DNA of 64,000 nucleotides from Holacanthus passer (lineage: Eukaryota; Chordata; Actinopteri; Pomacanthidae). The stretch is from assembly GCA_025331565.1 (NCBI GenBank), contig JAFREQ010000047.1, forward strand, positions 2,718,001-2,782,000, read 5' to 3'. The notes under the pieces were generated by a model. The model did no database searches. It saw nothing but the letters and a program-made list of their open reading frames with translations, and was not told the DNA's origin. Of the stretch, positions 39,301 to 51,102 are shown piece after piece; the stretch's first letter is position 1, and the number at the start of each line of letters is the position of its first letter. The position numbers and the translations under genes are program-made.

Positions 39301-42300
39301 TGTATTAGATCAGTGATTCATGACACCAGACAACATGTTCCAAATGTGTTCAAATGGATGGAATTTAACAGTATTAACTATACAAATGGGAATAATGTTA
39401 CAATATTGTTTTCATACTAGACATGGTGATCCTGGAATTGTATTTGGTTAAAGTTTGGAGTCAGTGGCAGAAATTACATGTATAAACCATAAGATAAGAT
39501 AAGCTTTATTGATTCCCCTCAGGGGAGATTCACTTGTTACAGCAGCTCACAGAACAGGCTAATTGAAATATAGTACTCAAAAAAAAGTGGTGGCATAAAT
39601 AAAAACACTGCTACTTAGAAAAACTATAAGTATTTACACTATGACTACCATGTATCTATTACTTATAACCACCTACTGTATTGTTTTCATGAATTCTCCA
39701 TTGCAGCACAGTGTGTTAATGTGTTACACCTGACTCAGGTCAGTAGGTGTGTCTTATGTAGACAGCCTGCCTCGGCTGATAGTTTACTGGATATTGTGAT
39801 GATAAATATAAAGTTGTGTGTTCAATTTCTTCACCTGTACATGCATGTTGAATAATAATTACAGCTAAAAAAAAACCCATCTGTCTATTGGCAGAAACCA
39901 GACATAATCAAAAAATATCACCAAATCCTACTCATCAGATTCTTGGGCAAAACCAAATTTCAGCTAAAAACTTTGATGTTATATTTATGGTTCTGTGGAA
40001 GCAGCTGCTTCAGGCTCTACAGGAAAAACTGCATTCAATGTGTACCAGCTTAAATTTGCATTTCTGTTATGTTTACACTTCTTACCTTCTGAATGGCTTC
40101 AAAGTACGGGACAAAGAGGTCGGTGTCATAGTTGGACATCTTGTTCTGCAGAACAGACACCAGGCGCTCCAGACCCATCCCTGTGTCAATGCTCTTCTTA
40201 GGCAGGGGCTTCAGTTCAGTCTCAGACTCTCTAAGCAGGGTGGGATGGGAAATAATAGTCAGACACAGATTTGCTGGTCAGTGGGAGAGCACTTACTTTG
40301 CGCATGTGTTTGAATTTTAGGAACTGCTGAACTACTTCTTTAGTAGTTTTCCTTTTCAGCTTGTTAAAGGAGGATCATGCAGTTTTGTTAAATTCATCGT
40401 TGTTGTTTGGTTCGGATTTTTTTTGGGTGGGTATGCAAGCTAAACCATGTTAGCGTGAAGGTGTAATTAAACACAATGAACCAGGAAGATTTAACATTTA
40501 TCCCCAAGGCATGACAATAAGTTATGTTATATTTTAGAACTGTGAGTAATCTAAGTGCTCACCTGAGAATAACTACATAAGTCTGGCCAGAAAACAGTGA
40601 ACAATGTGGACTGAACAAAGAATGAGCCACTTTCTTTATTCTGCAAGTATTAGCTGGTCCATATATCATTAGAAATAAAGGTGCATTTACCGCACAAATC
40701 AATTTATCAGTGCAGACAGACAGTAAATATAAGATCTTTTAACATATGCAGATCATTGTTTCTTTGTGTGAGTCTATTACCTGTTGAACTGGATAAACAC
40801 CAGGTTCCAGATCTCCAGGACGTTGGGATCGTCCATGTTCACCAGGTGAGAGGCGTCCCTCCCTCCGATTCGGTCATAGTGGATCTCGCTGCAGGGGCCG
40901 CATGGACCAGTGTCTCCCATCTCCCAGAAGTTATCCTTCATGCTGCCTGGCAGGATGCGAGCCTCGTCGATCCTGAGAGAAGCACACATGAGCAGAGAGA
41001 AAATCTAATGAAATCATTTCGGTTAGGTGGTAAAAATGAAGTTCTGTGACAATTAGGGCATATGTGCAAAGCCAACCCACTCTGAGCAAAATTATTTCTT
41101 TCTATAGATATCATTTCTCTGCTTCAATAATAAATTTGACCCGCGCATAATATTAATATTTTCATATCTTTTTTTCTATGTTATGTTGCTTTACTATACT
41201 TTTATTGTTTCCCCCCTCCTTGTTGGAGCTGCTTTAGTGTGTTTGAATGGAGTGAAAAGAAAAACAAGCATACCAAAGAAAAGCCAACAGAATCAGGATT
41301 AAGACACCAGTATTATAAAAAGAAAAGGATAGTCAGGTGCTAAGTGTGGAATATGTCAAATGAAAACTTTGAATAAAAAAAAAAGAGTAAATAGCTGTAC
41401 TGTTGAAACACCAAAGGGAAAAATGTTTCATGTATTTGGTCTGAAAAGAGAGAGACAATCCTCTCAGCTGTTGTTGCAGGCAGTACGGTGGCTTGGTGGG
41501 ACTGAGGGAGGAGAAGAGAGGCAGTTCCTCAGGGAGTACGATTACTTTAAACAGGGGCAGATAGACAGTAGCTGTAAATGATTAGTAAAGAAGGTACCCC
41601 CAGGAGATGATGCAAGGGAGAAAAAAACTATTCAAAGTAGGCAATGATGATCAAATGTTGCTCAAAGAATCCCTAAAGCAAATGTCTTGATCTGACGTGT
41701 CCACCAAAACATCTCATTCCCAAGCTAGGCTCACCCGAGATCGATCCAGATCTGTTTGCACTCCAGGTCAGGCTCCAGGCCTGCATCAGCGTTACCCCCG
41801 AAGTAGGTGACATACAGACGGTCTATGGAAATACCAAGCTCCTTAGTCAGCAGCTCCAAGGCCATCTCACAGGCCAGGTGCTAGAATGAGAAGATGGCAG
41901 AATGAGAGGGGACAGAGAGGACAAGACAGAAACGTATGAGAAAGTGACTACAGAGTACTAGAAAGCACACACCTGGGTTAAAGAGTTGCAGGCCAAAGTG
42001 TGGTGAAGAAAAATTATTTAAGATTCTAAATGAATTCACAAATTAATTAGTGAATGTTAATTAAGTCAATTTCTCAATGGTTTCTCCACACTGAATCAGC
42101 CATGTAGACAGAACAGAAAAGACACACACAACCATCATGTGTGGAGTTAAAATAAATCAACCAGTGGATGTCAAAAGTCACATTTGAGTTTAAGATTCCC
42201 TAACACAGGTAAGACAGGTACCACTCTGTATCACGTCAACAGAAAGAAACTGATCATTTTAGTCGCATTAGACCAGGTATAAACTGACAAAAGCACTCAG

Positions 42301-43354
42301 TTACAGTAAGGACAGAAGGTTATTATGCTTTCTGCATCAACCATATCATTCTGTGTATAGCGTACCACTTTATCTTCATTTCAAAATGAAGGGCAGTACA
42401 GCAGATAAAGTTGTAAATATAGCTAGACCAATACCTCTGCCAGGCCAACGTATGGGTCAATATTAGCTTATTGCAGATATACTGTTACAGGTGTACATGT
42501 TGGCCGATAAGTCACAAGAAATAGATAGAAATAGAGCACAAGAAATAGATAGAAATATAGCAGTACAAAAACTAAGGTCATTTAGAAACAGAGTCACCCT
42601 GTCGTAGACTGTCCACAAGAGAACACTTGTTGATTTTTAAACTGTAAAATATCCCACCTAATATATGTATCTTAGTCACAATTCAAAGCAAGTTTAAAGG
42701 ATCTGTATCAAGATTACTGTTCATGTTATGTGTTTATATACATGTGACGATATATCATTATTGGATTTTTTTAAACTTTCAAATATTGACAACTGCCTCA
42801 AAAATTTAGCATCAGTGGTTACAATTTGAAGGTGACAAAACAGTGACAGAACTCAAAAGCTTGACAGCATAGTACCTTAAAGTAGTCCCCAAAGGACCAG
42901 GACCCCAGCATCTCAAAGAAGGTGTGGTGGTAGACATCTTTCCCCACATCGTCCAGGTCGTTGTGTTTGCCTCCTGCACGGATACACTTCTGGGTGTTGG
43001 CAGCACGACGCAGCCTGGCCATAGGGTGGGAGGGATCGATGGTGTTGAGGAAGATGGGCTTGAACTAAGAGGAAGCGGCACAAGAAGCAAATTTGTGAGT
43101 TGTGTTCTATTGACAGTTTGCTACAAGAATCATTGATTTCTGCTCAGAGTCAAACGTTGTAAATCAGTGGGTTTGTATTAAAGAAACATGGAGACGCATG
43201 GATAGCGTACCTGGTTCATGCCAGCATTGGCGAAAAGCAGCGTGGGGTCATCCAGTGGGATGGTGGATGACGAGTGGACGTAGTTGTGCTCATGGCGACG
43301 GAAGAAGTCAATGAACTTCTCGCGGATTTGAGCTGCACTCAAAGAGGAGTCCAT
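30373..43354 (-). CDS. aars1: Alanyl-tRNA synthetase, cytosolic
   Basis: Class II synthetase that charges tRNA-Ala and clears mis-charged Ser and Gly. Nineteen coding exons in transcription order: 43354-43211, 43064-42876, 41880-41735, 40972-40781, 40230-40086, 39275-39130, 38795-38687, 38460-38310, 37051-36927, 36048-35910, 35811-35633, 34806-34693, 34549-34343, 34014-33830, 32182-32074, 31632-31519, 31435-31229, 30751-30638, 30552-30373. All junctions are GT-AG with matching phase; 964 aa (human 968). The catalytic core is at the N-terminus (motifs around RAANTQKCIR and GDTGPCGPCSEIHYDR). The editing domain keeps all four zinc-site residues: HTATH (His603, His607) and CGGTH (Cys721, His725). 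A C-Ala region ends in GKGGGKD, EALQMANEFA and KLGEN. The mitochondrial paralogue AARS2 is excluded by this near-human match along the full length. Confidence 0.97.
37309..37598 (-). mobile_element. hAT-type MITE in aars1 intron 8
   Basis: Reverse-orientation copy of the element at 11824: begins TAGAGCTGAACAAGAAC and ends GTTGGTTGCAGCCCTAA. TTTGGACTGTTGGTTGGAC and GATGTCACTTTGGGCTC match the other copy in reverse. The AT-rich DNA just before it (37140-37308) may be another LINE-derived piece. Confidence 0.65.
39489..39575 (-). mobile_element. LINE-like 3' tail in aars1 intron 5
   Basis: GATAAGATAAG followed by CTTTATTGATTCCCCTCAGG and GGAGATTCACTTGTTACAGC, a widespread fish repeat motif matching a non-LTR retrotransposon 3' end in reverse. 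No coding sequence remains. Confidence 0.5.
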
Positions 43355-43368
43355 TCTGAATCAACTCT
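43355..43368 (-). other. aars1: aars1 exon 2 5' UTR part
   Basis: Reading the minus strand, TTTTTGTTCAG lies directly before 43368 and forms an acceptor 14 bases upstream of the ATG. This implies that the start codon is in the second exon and a non-coding exon lies upstream, as in other vertebrate AARS1 genes. Confidence 0.55.
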
Positions 43369-45430
43369 CTGAACAAAAATACGCAAAGAAAAAAAACAAT
43401 ACTGTAAGCATCAGTCATGCATAAATAGGCAGCTCTTACAGGTGGCAGCCATTTTAATTAAGCTCCATGTTACATTAAATGTTTATTGTCTATGTCTTTG
43501 TACTGTTTTCAATTGAGTTTTTGTCAAAAAGGATTAGCAAATGATCACATTCTGTTATATTTATGTTTTAGGAGCAAGAAAAGCATTGGCTTTCACTGCA
43601 CTTCTGGTCCCAATTTGAGTCCAGATTGACTGAGCCAGCACTAACTTGGCAGTAATGGAGTGTTTGCAGAGCACAGACTAGAGAGGTTAAAGACTCAGTT
43701 GCTTTGCCCAACCAGTCATGACCAACAACAGCTGTTAGTGTTATTCTGATCATGCCAAACTGAACACTTTGAAACGACTAACTAGATCTGAGAGCTGCAC
43801 CCTAAAAAAATAATAAGAACAGGAGCTGAGTGAGCTGAGACCAGTAGTTGCTGTTCTTCTGTCACAGTACTCCATGGCATCTAAGCATTAGGGTTAACTG
43901 CAAAACGTCATCACCGAGATTACAATAATAATTAACATCAAACCTGTTATACCACGTGTGATTCGTCTCCCGGACATTCTAACAAGGTTAACAGAGACAC
44001 TACAAAACTGCCAGTCTGCCATTTCTTGTTTGTTGTTTAGTCATAGTTGCCAGTTAACCCAGCTTTGCCTTTCCAGCAAGTCAGCCATTTGTCAAAAATT
44101 AAATATTGTCTACTACTACATTGTCATTCTTTGTCTGTTTATACCCTACAAAGGAGTTCTTCGTTATTGACATCATTCAAGACTTATATCTGATTACATC
44201 TACATTTATAGTGTGTTACAAGTACAAGTGTGTGGCCTAACAACCGGTCTCAGCAGAGGTGCTCTACTCTGTCATTTCCATCCAACAAATTGGCCTTCGG
44301 CTCTTCTCATAAACCAACAGCAACTCAGGAATCCTGTGAGGCAGATGGTTGATGCTGCAGGGCTCTACTTTCAAACTGAGAACAGATTCTGACAAGGCGG
44401 TTTTGGATCTGAATGTGTTCCAACACAGCACTGTCATATTAATGGAGTATGTCATCACAGAATTCATCAACTTACAAATGCTTTGGCTTTTGTCAGGTTC
44501 TTTGCACTCAACATTTTTTAATCCAAAGTACATTTAAACAACAGCCATAAGACTTGAATGCATTCAGGACACCCATCACTGCAATGCCTGCAATGCAGGA
44601 GAAGAAGGAATGCAATACTGAGTGTAGTTTGGTTGGGTGGAGCTTCAGTAGTATTTAACAATTATAGCCGCTATGAAGTACCTTGGGGGGGCTTTAGGAG
44701 CAGCTGTGAAAGAAGTAACTAACTTGTAATTCAGGTTTCTTCCATTTTCCTTGTGTGGCATGGGTTTTGGGTGTTTTCTTAATCTGTTCAGAGAGCTAAG
44801 GCTCGACGGGACATGGCTGCTGATACGGGCCTTTAAAGCTCATTCAGACATAGTATATGATATTGGCCTGCACAAATAAACTTGATTATTCTTCATTAGA
44901 TCATTAGATCTAAACTTCATTTGATGGCAATTCAAGTTAAATTGAATTCTGATAGATAATTTCAATTCAAGTTTGAGACAGAGATCACCGAATTTGTGTT
45001 AAAAAGCAAAGATCAAGACCAATGTAATACAAATACGTAATCACTTTTAAAGCCACTTGAAATTGCATGAAGCAAATCCTAAGCCTTGAAATACCCTTAA
45101 ACGATTTGAGTACAATTAAAAATATTTTTGAACTTATAACCATGCGCCACGACTAAAGTATCACAAAGACCAGAGTGCTGTCTATAATTAAAAGGCAGCA
45201 CAGTTGAATTCCCATCAGTGGATTCGTAAACTAGCTGGCAAAGGAAACCACACAGCTGGTGCGTTCAGTTCTCTGGGGTCAGCAAGCGGATGGTAAACAG
45301 CCGCCATCCCCATCCTGACTACGAAACCACCCTGTTGGCAACCAGAGAAGTTAGAAACATTAGGGTGATGGGATGGAAATTTTTCGCCTCTGTAAAAAAC
45401 AGACTGTTTTTGATTAAACAATGTGTTATT

Positions 45431-45437
<7 letters not shown>

Positions 45438-45463
<26 letters not shown>
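45438..45463. repeat. GA microsatellite
   Basis: Uninterrupted AG dinucleotide run in aars1 intron 1. Confidence 0.95.
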
Positions 45464-46164
45464 CTCCACTAAGGAGACAGAAAAGAGGATCTGTGAACTG
45501 ACAACAGGAACCTACAGTGACAAAAGCAAAAATTGTGCACTTTTAAGGATGTAAATAAGGATCAACACAAATTGTACTGGTCCTTATTTCTAATCATAAC
45601 ATTGGCAAAGAGCTCAGGTGGGTGATAAATACTGAAATCTGTGTGAGTCAAAATCCAAGTTAGTCAGTACAGCTGCCTTGTGGTTTTGACTCCAAACTTT
45701 TATTTTTATTTTTTTTGACTTAGCTTTGTGATCTTTACCATTAGTGTGGCAGTCTGTACCCACAAATAAAGACTAAAATGAGTTATATCCGCTCACATGA
45801 AATCTCAGAGGGTTAAATTCCCTTTCTCATGCTGACTAAAACCAGCTCTCCCATGCCACCTTTTCACCACAGGGAACAGGGACATGCTGCCAAAACAGTG
45901 TTGATCATATCAGACAACATCGTTCCTGTCAAACCGGCACGTGCACTATTAGATCGCCAGCTGTTTGAAAGCTGCTATGTTGGTCAGAGACATTAGCTTG
46001 ACAAGCTGACGTTAGCAAGCTAATTCTTAGCAAGACCGGCTACCGCTATATATTCAGCCTGATAGACATATTTTAGCACAGACTCCAATCAAAAACCTAC
46101 TTTAATGAATGGTAAGGTAATCGTGACTTATTCTAACAGCACCTGGGTAAATGGTAATACTCAC

Positions 46165-46250
46165 AGAATCCGCTATTCTCGCAGAATGAATCGGTTTCTG
46201 CTCCCAAACACACTGTCTTATCCCACGCTGCTCGGCCAGAAAGACAGCTC
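46165..46250 (-). other. aars1: Probable non-coding first exon of aars1
   Basis: On the minus strand a good donor (CGGATTCT then GTGAGT) ends at 46165, below two inverted CCAAT boxes. It would splice to the acceptor at 43369, giving a 2.8 kb first intron. The 5' end is approximate. Confidence 0.45.
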
Positions 46251-46372
46251 ACAGCCAGGGGACACGCCCACGGTAGTCGCCCATTGGTCCGGCCGCACCG
46301 GTGCGTCAGCAAATATCCGTCTCTATTGGACAAGCCTACTGTCAATCTCAGCCGAGCCCGCCACATCAATGG
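46230..46372. promoter_or_regulatory. Bidirectional promoter, aars1 / exosc6
   Basis: The two genes diverge, and this is the GC-richest part of the gap. Two CCAAT boxes on the minus strand (ATTGG at 46283-46287 and 46325-46329) face aars1, and a GC-box-like ACACGCCCAC lies near 46262. A + strand donor (AATG then GTAAGAAC) at 46371/46372 would end an exosc6 leader exon. No TATA box was seen. Confidence 0.5.
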
Positions 46373-46775
46373 TAAGAACTTCCTTGACTCGGCTGATGCA
46401 ATGAAAAAGACATTGGTGTCAGGAGATGTTTTATATCTGTTTGATGAAGAAATGTGGTTGTGCTCATAATCATGAATAAAAATTACAATCAAATATTTTA
46501 TAAATAATAATTTTTAGTGCTTATATTTATAAGTTCGGGTGTTCAGGTTGTGGCCCGGTTATCATGAGACGCATCACCAATTTTGTGATAATTTGAGACA
46601 ATTATCAGGATGAAATATTCTTGTTTATTATTGTGACCCCATGTATTTGAGATTTTCAATCACTGATGTAATTTCCTTCAGTGCCACGCAATACCGGAAC
46701 CATTCATCTGTGTTTCTGGGGGGGACACGTTTTGTGGCGGACCCAGACTACTCACGCTCATCTCATCCCGTCAAC

Positions 46776-48354
46776 ATGCCGACTGACACTAAACGTGTGC
46801 GCGGGCCAGAAGTGTCCCAAAGCCCGTCTCTGTTTGCGAGCACCCCGGCGGCCGGTCTCCCCTCGCAGGGCGCCAGAGCGGACGGGCGGCAGCGGGACCA
46901 GGTGGACGTCCGGCCCGTGTTTGTCCGCTGCGGCCTGGTGAGTCAGGCTAAAGGCTCCGCATACATCGAGGCTGGAAACACCAAGGTGATGTGCTGCGTT
47001 TACGGCCCCAGAGAAACAGAGCGGAAAGATGAGACTGATATGAAATGTGGAAGGTGTGTAGTGACTTTTCAGTTTTATTTTGACTCATTTGTTGATCTAC
47101 AACATATTAAACAAACATATGTAATGAATGTGCCATTTACACTTTCTGCTTCCTACAAATGAGAAGTTGAATTCATAAGCAGTAAAACGCAGCTTTACTT
47201 GTTATTGTATGACCATTTGATTATGTTAGGTAAATGTTAGCTCATATTGCAAACTTCACATAGATGGATGGAGAGTTGACATGTTTTAAAGTAAAAACAC
47301 TCATTTCAAACATTGTCCCAAGACAGAATGAAACATGTAAAACATAAAACTGAACATTACTATAGTGCAAATTGGACCAAGCAATAACTATCCATATACA
47401 CCTAAATTCAATAAATTGATGGTCCAGGTAAAATTTTGATTTTTGTCCCATAAAACAAATCCTGATCTGACCAAAATTCCCTTTGTGTTTAACATAATAT
47501 TTAAAGGAATGGGGGGAAAAGGCTTTTGGCTGCATTATTTCCTCAGTAGTGTCACCACTTTTAACAAAAATGAAGTTCAAATATAAATGTTTTCAAATAT
47601 AAATGTTTTCTTTTCAAAGTGTTCATAACCTGCAGCTTCCTTACTATATGCAGTTATTAATATAATTTTGAATTATGTGAGGCTTTAGACTCCACATCAC
47701 TACTTCATATTATACATTTGAAGTAGACACTGATGTTTGTGTGTCTGTGATCGGTAATGTCAGACCAGTTTATGAAGATAACACTCTGTCTTTCTCCATC
47801 TATCCAGATTGACTACTGACATGCGTTTCGCTCCATTTTCCTGCCCGGAGAGGGGCTCCTGGATTCAGGGGAGCCAGGACAAGGATCTGTCCCTGATGCT
47901 GCACGAGAGTCTGCAGCCGGCCATGTGCCTCCACAAATATCCCCGCTCTCAGATCGAGGTTAATGTGATGGTTCTCGAGAACAGTGGTTCAGTTCTGGCC
48001 CACGCCGTCACTTGCGCTTCTCTCGCTCTCGCAGATGCAGGGATTGAGATGTATGATCTGGTGCTTGGTTGTTCCATCCGGCAGGACGGGGCCTCTTATG
48101 TGGTTGACCCTTCTTACATAGAGGAAAACAGCTGCAGTTCAGTGAGTGGCGAGAACCAGGGTCGTCTGACTGTTGCGTTCCTCCCCAGCCTGAACCAGAT
48201 TTCTGGGCTGCAGTCAGATGGAGAAATGACTGAGGATACTCTGACAGCTGGGGTTCGGACCTGCATTGAGGGATGCTATAAACTGTACCCAGTCATCCAA
48301 CAAGCCCTGACCAAGGCTGTGCGCAGGGCTGCTCCCCCACCATCAGAGAGCTGA
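46776..48354 (+). CDS. exosc6: Exosome complex component MTR3
   Basis: RNase PH-fold subunit of the six-member ring of the nuclear and cytoplasmic RNA exosome; it shapes the central RNA channel and is not itself a nuclease in animals. Exons 46776-47053 and 47808-48354, joined in phase (AG + A gives Arg93), encode 274 aa (human 272). Recognisable stretches are RVRGPEVSQ at the N-terminus, RPVFVRCGLVSQAKGSAYIEAG, LALADAGIEMYDLV and the C-terminal EGCYKLYPVIQQAL. The start is chosen because MPTDTKRVRGPE aligns with the mammalian N-terminus and has A at -3. An in-frame ATG at 46641 would add 45 unrelated residues. The human gene is, to my knowledge, intronless in its coding part, so the 754-base intron is a lineage difference. 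Confidence 0.94.
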
Positions 48355-48574
48355 GAGCTGAGAGACTGCTTGACCAATAACCTAGACCTATGTTTGCTAT
48401 TATGTTCTTTAAATGAAAGCTGATAAGACTGATTTAACTCTGTTTTCTTATTAAATAATTTAACAATGCACTTGGGGCTTGAAGCTTTTTCTTGACACAC
48501 TTAGATTAATCAGATTGGTCATTTGGGATAGTTTCTTTTTGTCATGATGCAACCTACTAAATGCAAAATAACTA

Positions 48575-48580
48575 AATAAA
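48575..48580 (+). promoter_or_regulatory. Poly(A) signal, probable exosc6
   Basis: AATAAA 221 bases after the exosc6 stop codon, on the same strand. Confidence 0.55.
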
Positions 48581-49093
48581 TTCACTCTTTTGCAAATGGC
48601 CAGACTGCATTTAAACACCCCGGATTTGTGAACAGAAGGTCTCCAACTCAGTAGTGCTGTTGCTCTGTCTTGAAATTGCGATGAGACCAGTGGTTAGCCT
48701 AAATTCAGGCACTGTGTAGAAACAACCTTAATGTCACTAGAGGTCACTCTATGTAAGGTTTTAGTTAAACCTGTTTTACAGAGGTTTAAGAGAAGGCTTG
48801 CTGTGTACTACTCCGTCACCTTAACAAATGTGGTGTTATAAAAAAACATCGTAAACTGAGGAGTCCTGGTGCCCCAGGGGTTGCATTAAATCTGACTGGG
48901 GACCTTTGTTGCATCATCATGTCACCCCCTCTGACCACATACTCAGCAGGAAAATATCACAGAAACAGCTAAGTAATGTCTTAATTGACTTTTTTCTAAA
49001 CACATGGTCTCATATAAAAATGGTATTATAGATCACGTACTCACCAAATGGAGGGAGAGAAGCCTGGAAGTATTCAGTTTAGTTTTTCATATT

Positions 49094-50091
49094 ACAGTTT
49101 TTCTCCATTGGTTTGGCTCATTTCTTGAAACAGAAATTACATTCTCAAAACTCTAAGATCATTTGGCAAAACACTCTTACAGTTCGGCACAACACCATGG
49201 TTCACCTGCAAAAGCTCATATCTCTCCCAAAACTGTTCACTCATGCTTCAAAACTAAATTCCTTTCCCATATAAATAGTCAGTGCCCCCAAAATGCAAAG
49301 ATCCTTCTCAATTGCTTTGGCTCATTTCTTGAAACAGACCGGACGTTCTCAACACTCTTGGTGCTCTTGCCAAAATAACCTGGATGGTTCAGCACAACAC
49401 CATGGTTCACCTGCAAAAGCTCATATCTCCCCAAAACAGTTCACTCATGTGTCAAAACGAAATTCCTTTCCCATATAAATAGTCAGTGCCCCCAAAATGC
49501 ATCATCCCTTTGGCATTGTGTAGCACTGCAAATCAAAATGTTTAGATGTTTTGTCACTGTGGCAGAGGACCATTGAAATATCCCTCATGTCCAGCTCTCA
49601 GTCTCAGCCCAGTCCTTCATTGACAATGGTTACTGTACTAGTTTTTTTATCTAGCTAACAGAATACAATTGTGTATAAAACTGAAAAAAAAAAAAAAGGA
49701 TGTTACGGTCAGAGTAGCCTCCAAAGTTTGACATCACACATTGCACTCATACTGCCAAGGAAACTGTAACCATACAGCATAATATACTGTAATATAAACA
49801 CAAGTTTCACAACTAACACTTCTTCACTGGTCGCTGTCCTCACCCTCCCTATTCATGATATTATGTTCTTGACTAATTTTGATAATATGTTTTAGACTGA
49901 GAATCCTTAATCATTTGCAAAGATATACTGAGACATTGAGACACGTACTAAGGCATTTGTAATTTGATGAAATAAATGAGAACTTCAATTATGTTGTGAA
50001 CAATTGCCAAGTGGTTTGGAGGTTTGTCCATGTTATTTTGAGAATGTAATTTCTGTTTCAAGAAATGAGCCAAACCAATGGAGAAAAACTG
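49094..50091. mobile_element. Mariner/Tc1-type non-autonomous element with TA target duplication
   Basis: Both ends carry an inverted repeat of about 55-60 bases starting CAGTTTTTCTCCATTGG, perfect over nearly its whole length, and each end is flanked by TA (49092-49093 and 50092-50093), the target site of the Tc1/mariner superfamily. The interior has no transposase. The left part contains two tandem copies of a roughly 200-base unit (49094 to about 49300, and 49303 to about 49500), each starting with the end sequence and sharing CACCATGGTTCACCTGC and CATATAAATAGTCAGTGCCC. Confidence 0.75.
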
Positions 50092-50817
50092 TAATGTGCA
50101 CATTAGAATTTGAGATGCCTCAAGTGAAACTTTTGGCCTCATGGTGGTAGTAGAACAAGGATCCTTCAGCCACTACAGTAAGTTTCAACCCAAGCTCTTC
50201 AGATCATGAATATCCACATTGCATGAATACATTTTTATAATATTTTGTATTGACTGACAATTGGTACTGGAAGATTATGTTACAGGCTATGTTGATATAT
50301 CAGCCAGTGTCTGGACACTTTGGTGGGATGTCCACTGGTGCCCACGAGGGACTCATCTTTTCATTAGAATCTTTTTGAGACAATCATAATAATTGTATAA
50401 TACTTTATTCTTTTAAATGAAATATTCAATATTGTTCAAAGTCTGGACACTGAAATTTCTATACCCCCTCCCAATTTCTGTTTTTATTGAACTACCTATG
50501 TATGATGAACCAGCTGTGTTGTATCCAACACATATTTACAAAACTAAGCAGTTGATTTCATTAGCTTTAAGATCGTGACACTCAATGTGTCTTAGAGCCA
50601 TTGTAGATTTGTCAGATCAATATCGGAAGGTCAAATTGCAGTGACAGCATACTGTTACATCACAGAGATCCACTGGAAGTTTTTACTCAAAGGTTGCAAG
50701 GTCACTACAGTAACTACAGCAGAATATTGCTTCATCACAGTAATTTAATGGTGTAGCTGATGAAGTCAGAGGCTATAGCTGTCATTAAATGTGATTTACT
50801 GTGAAAAAGACTAACTT

Positions 50818-51102
50818 GCTGTGAAATCCAGTTGTGCAAAGCTTGTTGCATCGTATCCATGACGACTCAAAGCTGCCAAGCGTACAAAGTACTGAGTTGA
50901 GGGTCTGAATACTTATGTCAATGTGGTAATGTGGTATTTCTTTTCCTTTTTTTGTGGTATTATTATTTTTATATATTATTTATATATTTTATATATATAT
51001 ATATATATAAACATTTCTAAACATGTCCTGTTATCACTTTGTCATCATGGGGTATTGAGTGTGGATGGATGAAAGGTCTGAATACTCTCTCAGTCTACTG
51101 TA
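50818..51102 (+). mobile_element. Tc1-like transposon 3' relic
   Basis: Carries the 3' non-coding part of fish Tc1 elements: GAAATCCAGTTGTGCAAAGC, GGTCTGAATACTTATGTCAA, TCATGGGGTATTGAGTG, and an end GGTCTGAATACT...CTACTG-TA. The transposase frame itself is missing. An AT run at 50986-51009 has expanded inside it. Confidence 0.7.
50986..51009. repeat. TA microsatellite
   Basis: Alternating AT run inside the Tc1-like relic, flanked by further AT-rich DNA. Confidence 0.9.

Noticed and set aside
44264..44537. Overlapping 89- and 62-codon frames in aars1 intron 1
   Set aside because: No recognised family; opposing overlapping frames in an intron are likely chance or an unidentifiable old repeat.
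46641..46775. Upstream in-frame ATG adding 45 residues to EXOSC6
   Set aside because: The added part has no similarity to MTR3, and a likely splice acceptor at 46681 cuts through it. The ATG at 46776 matches the conserved start.
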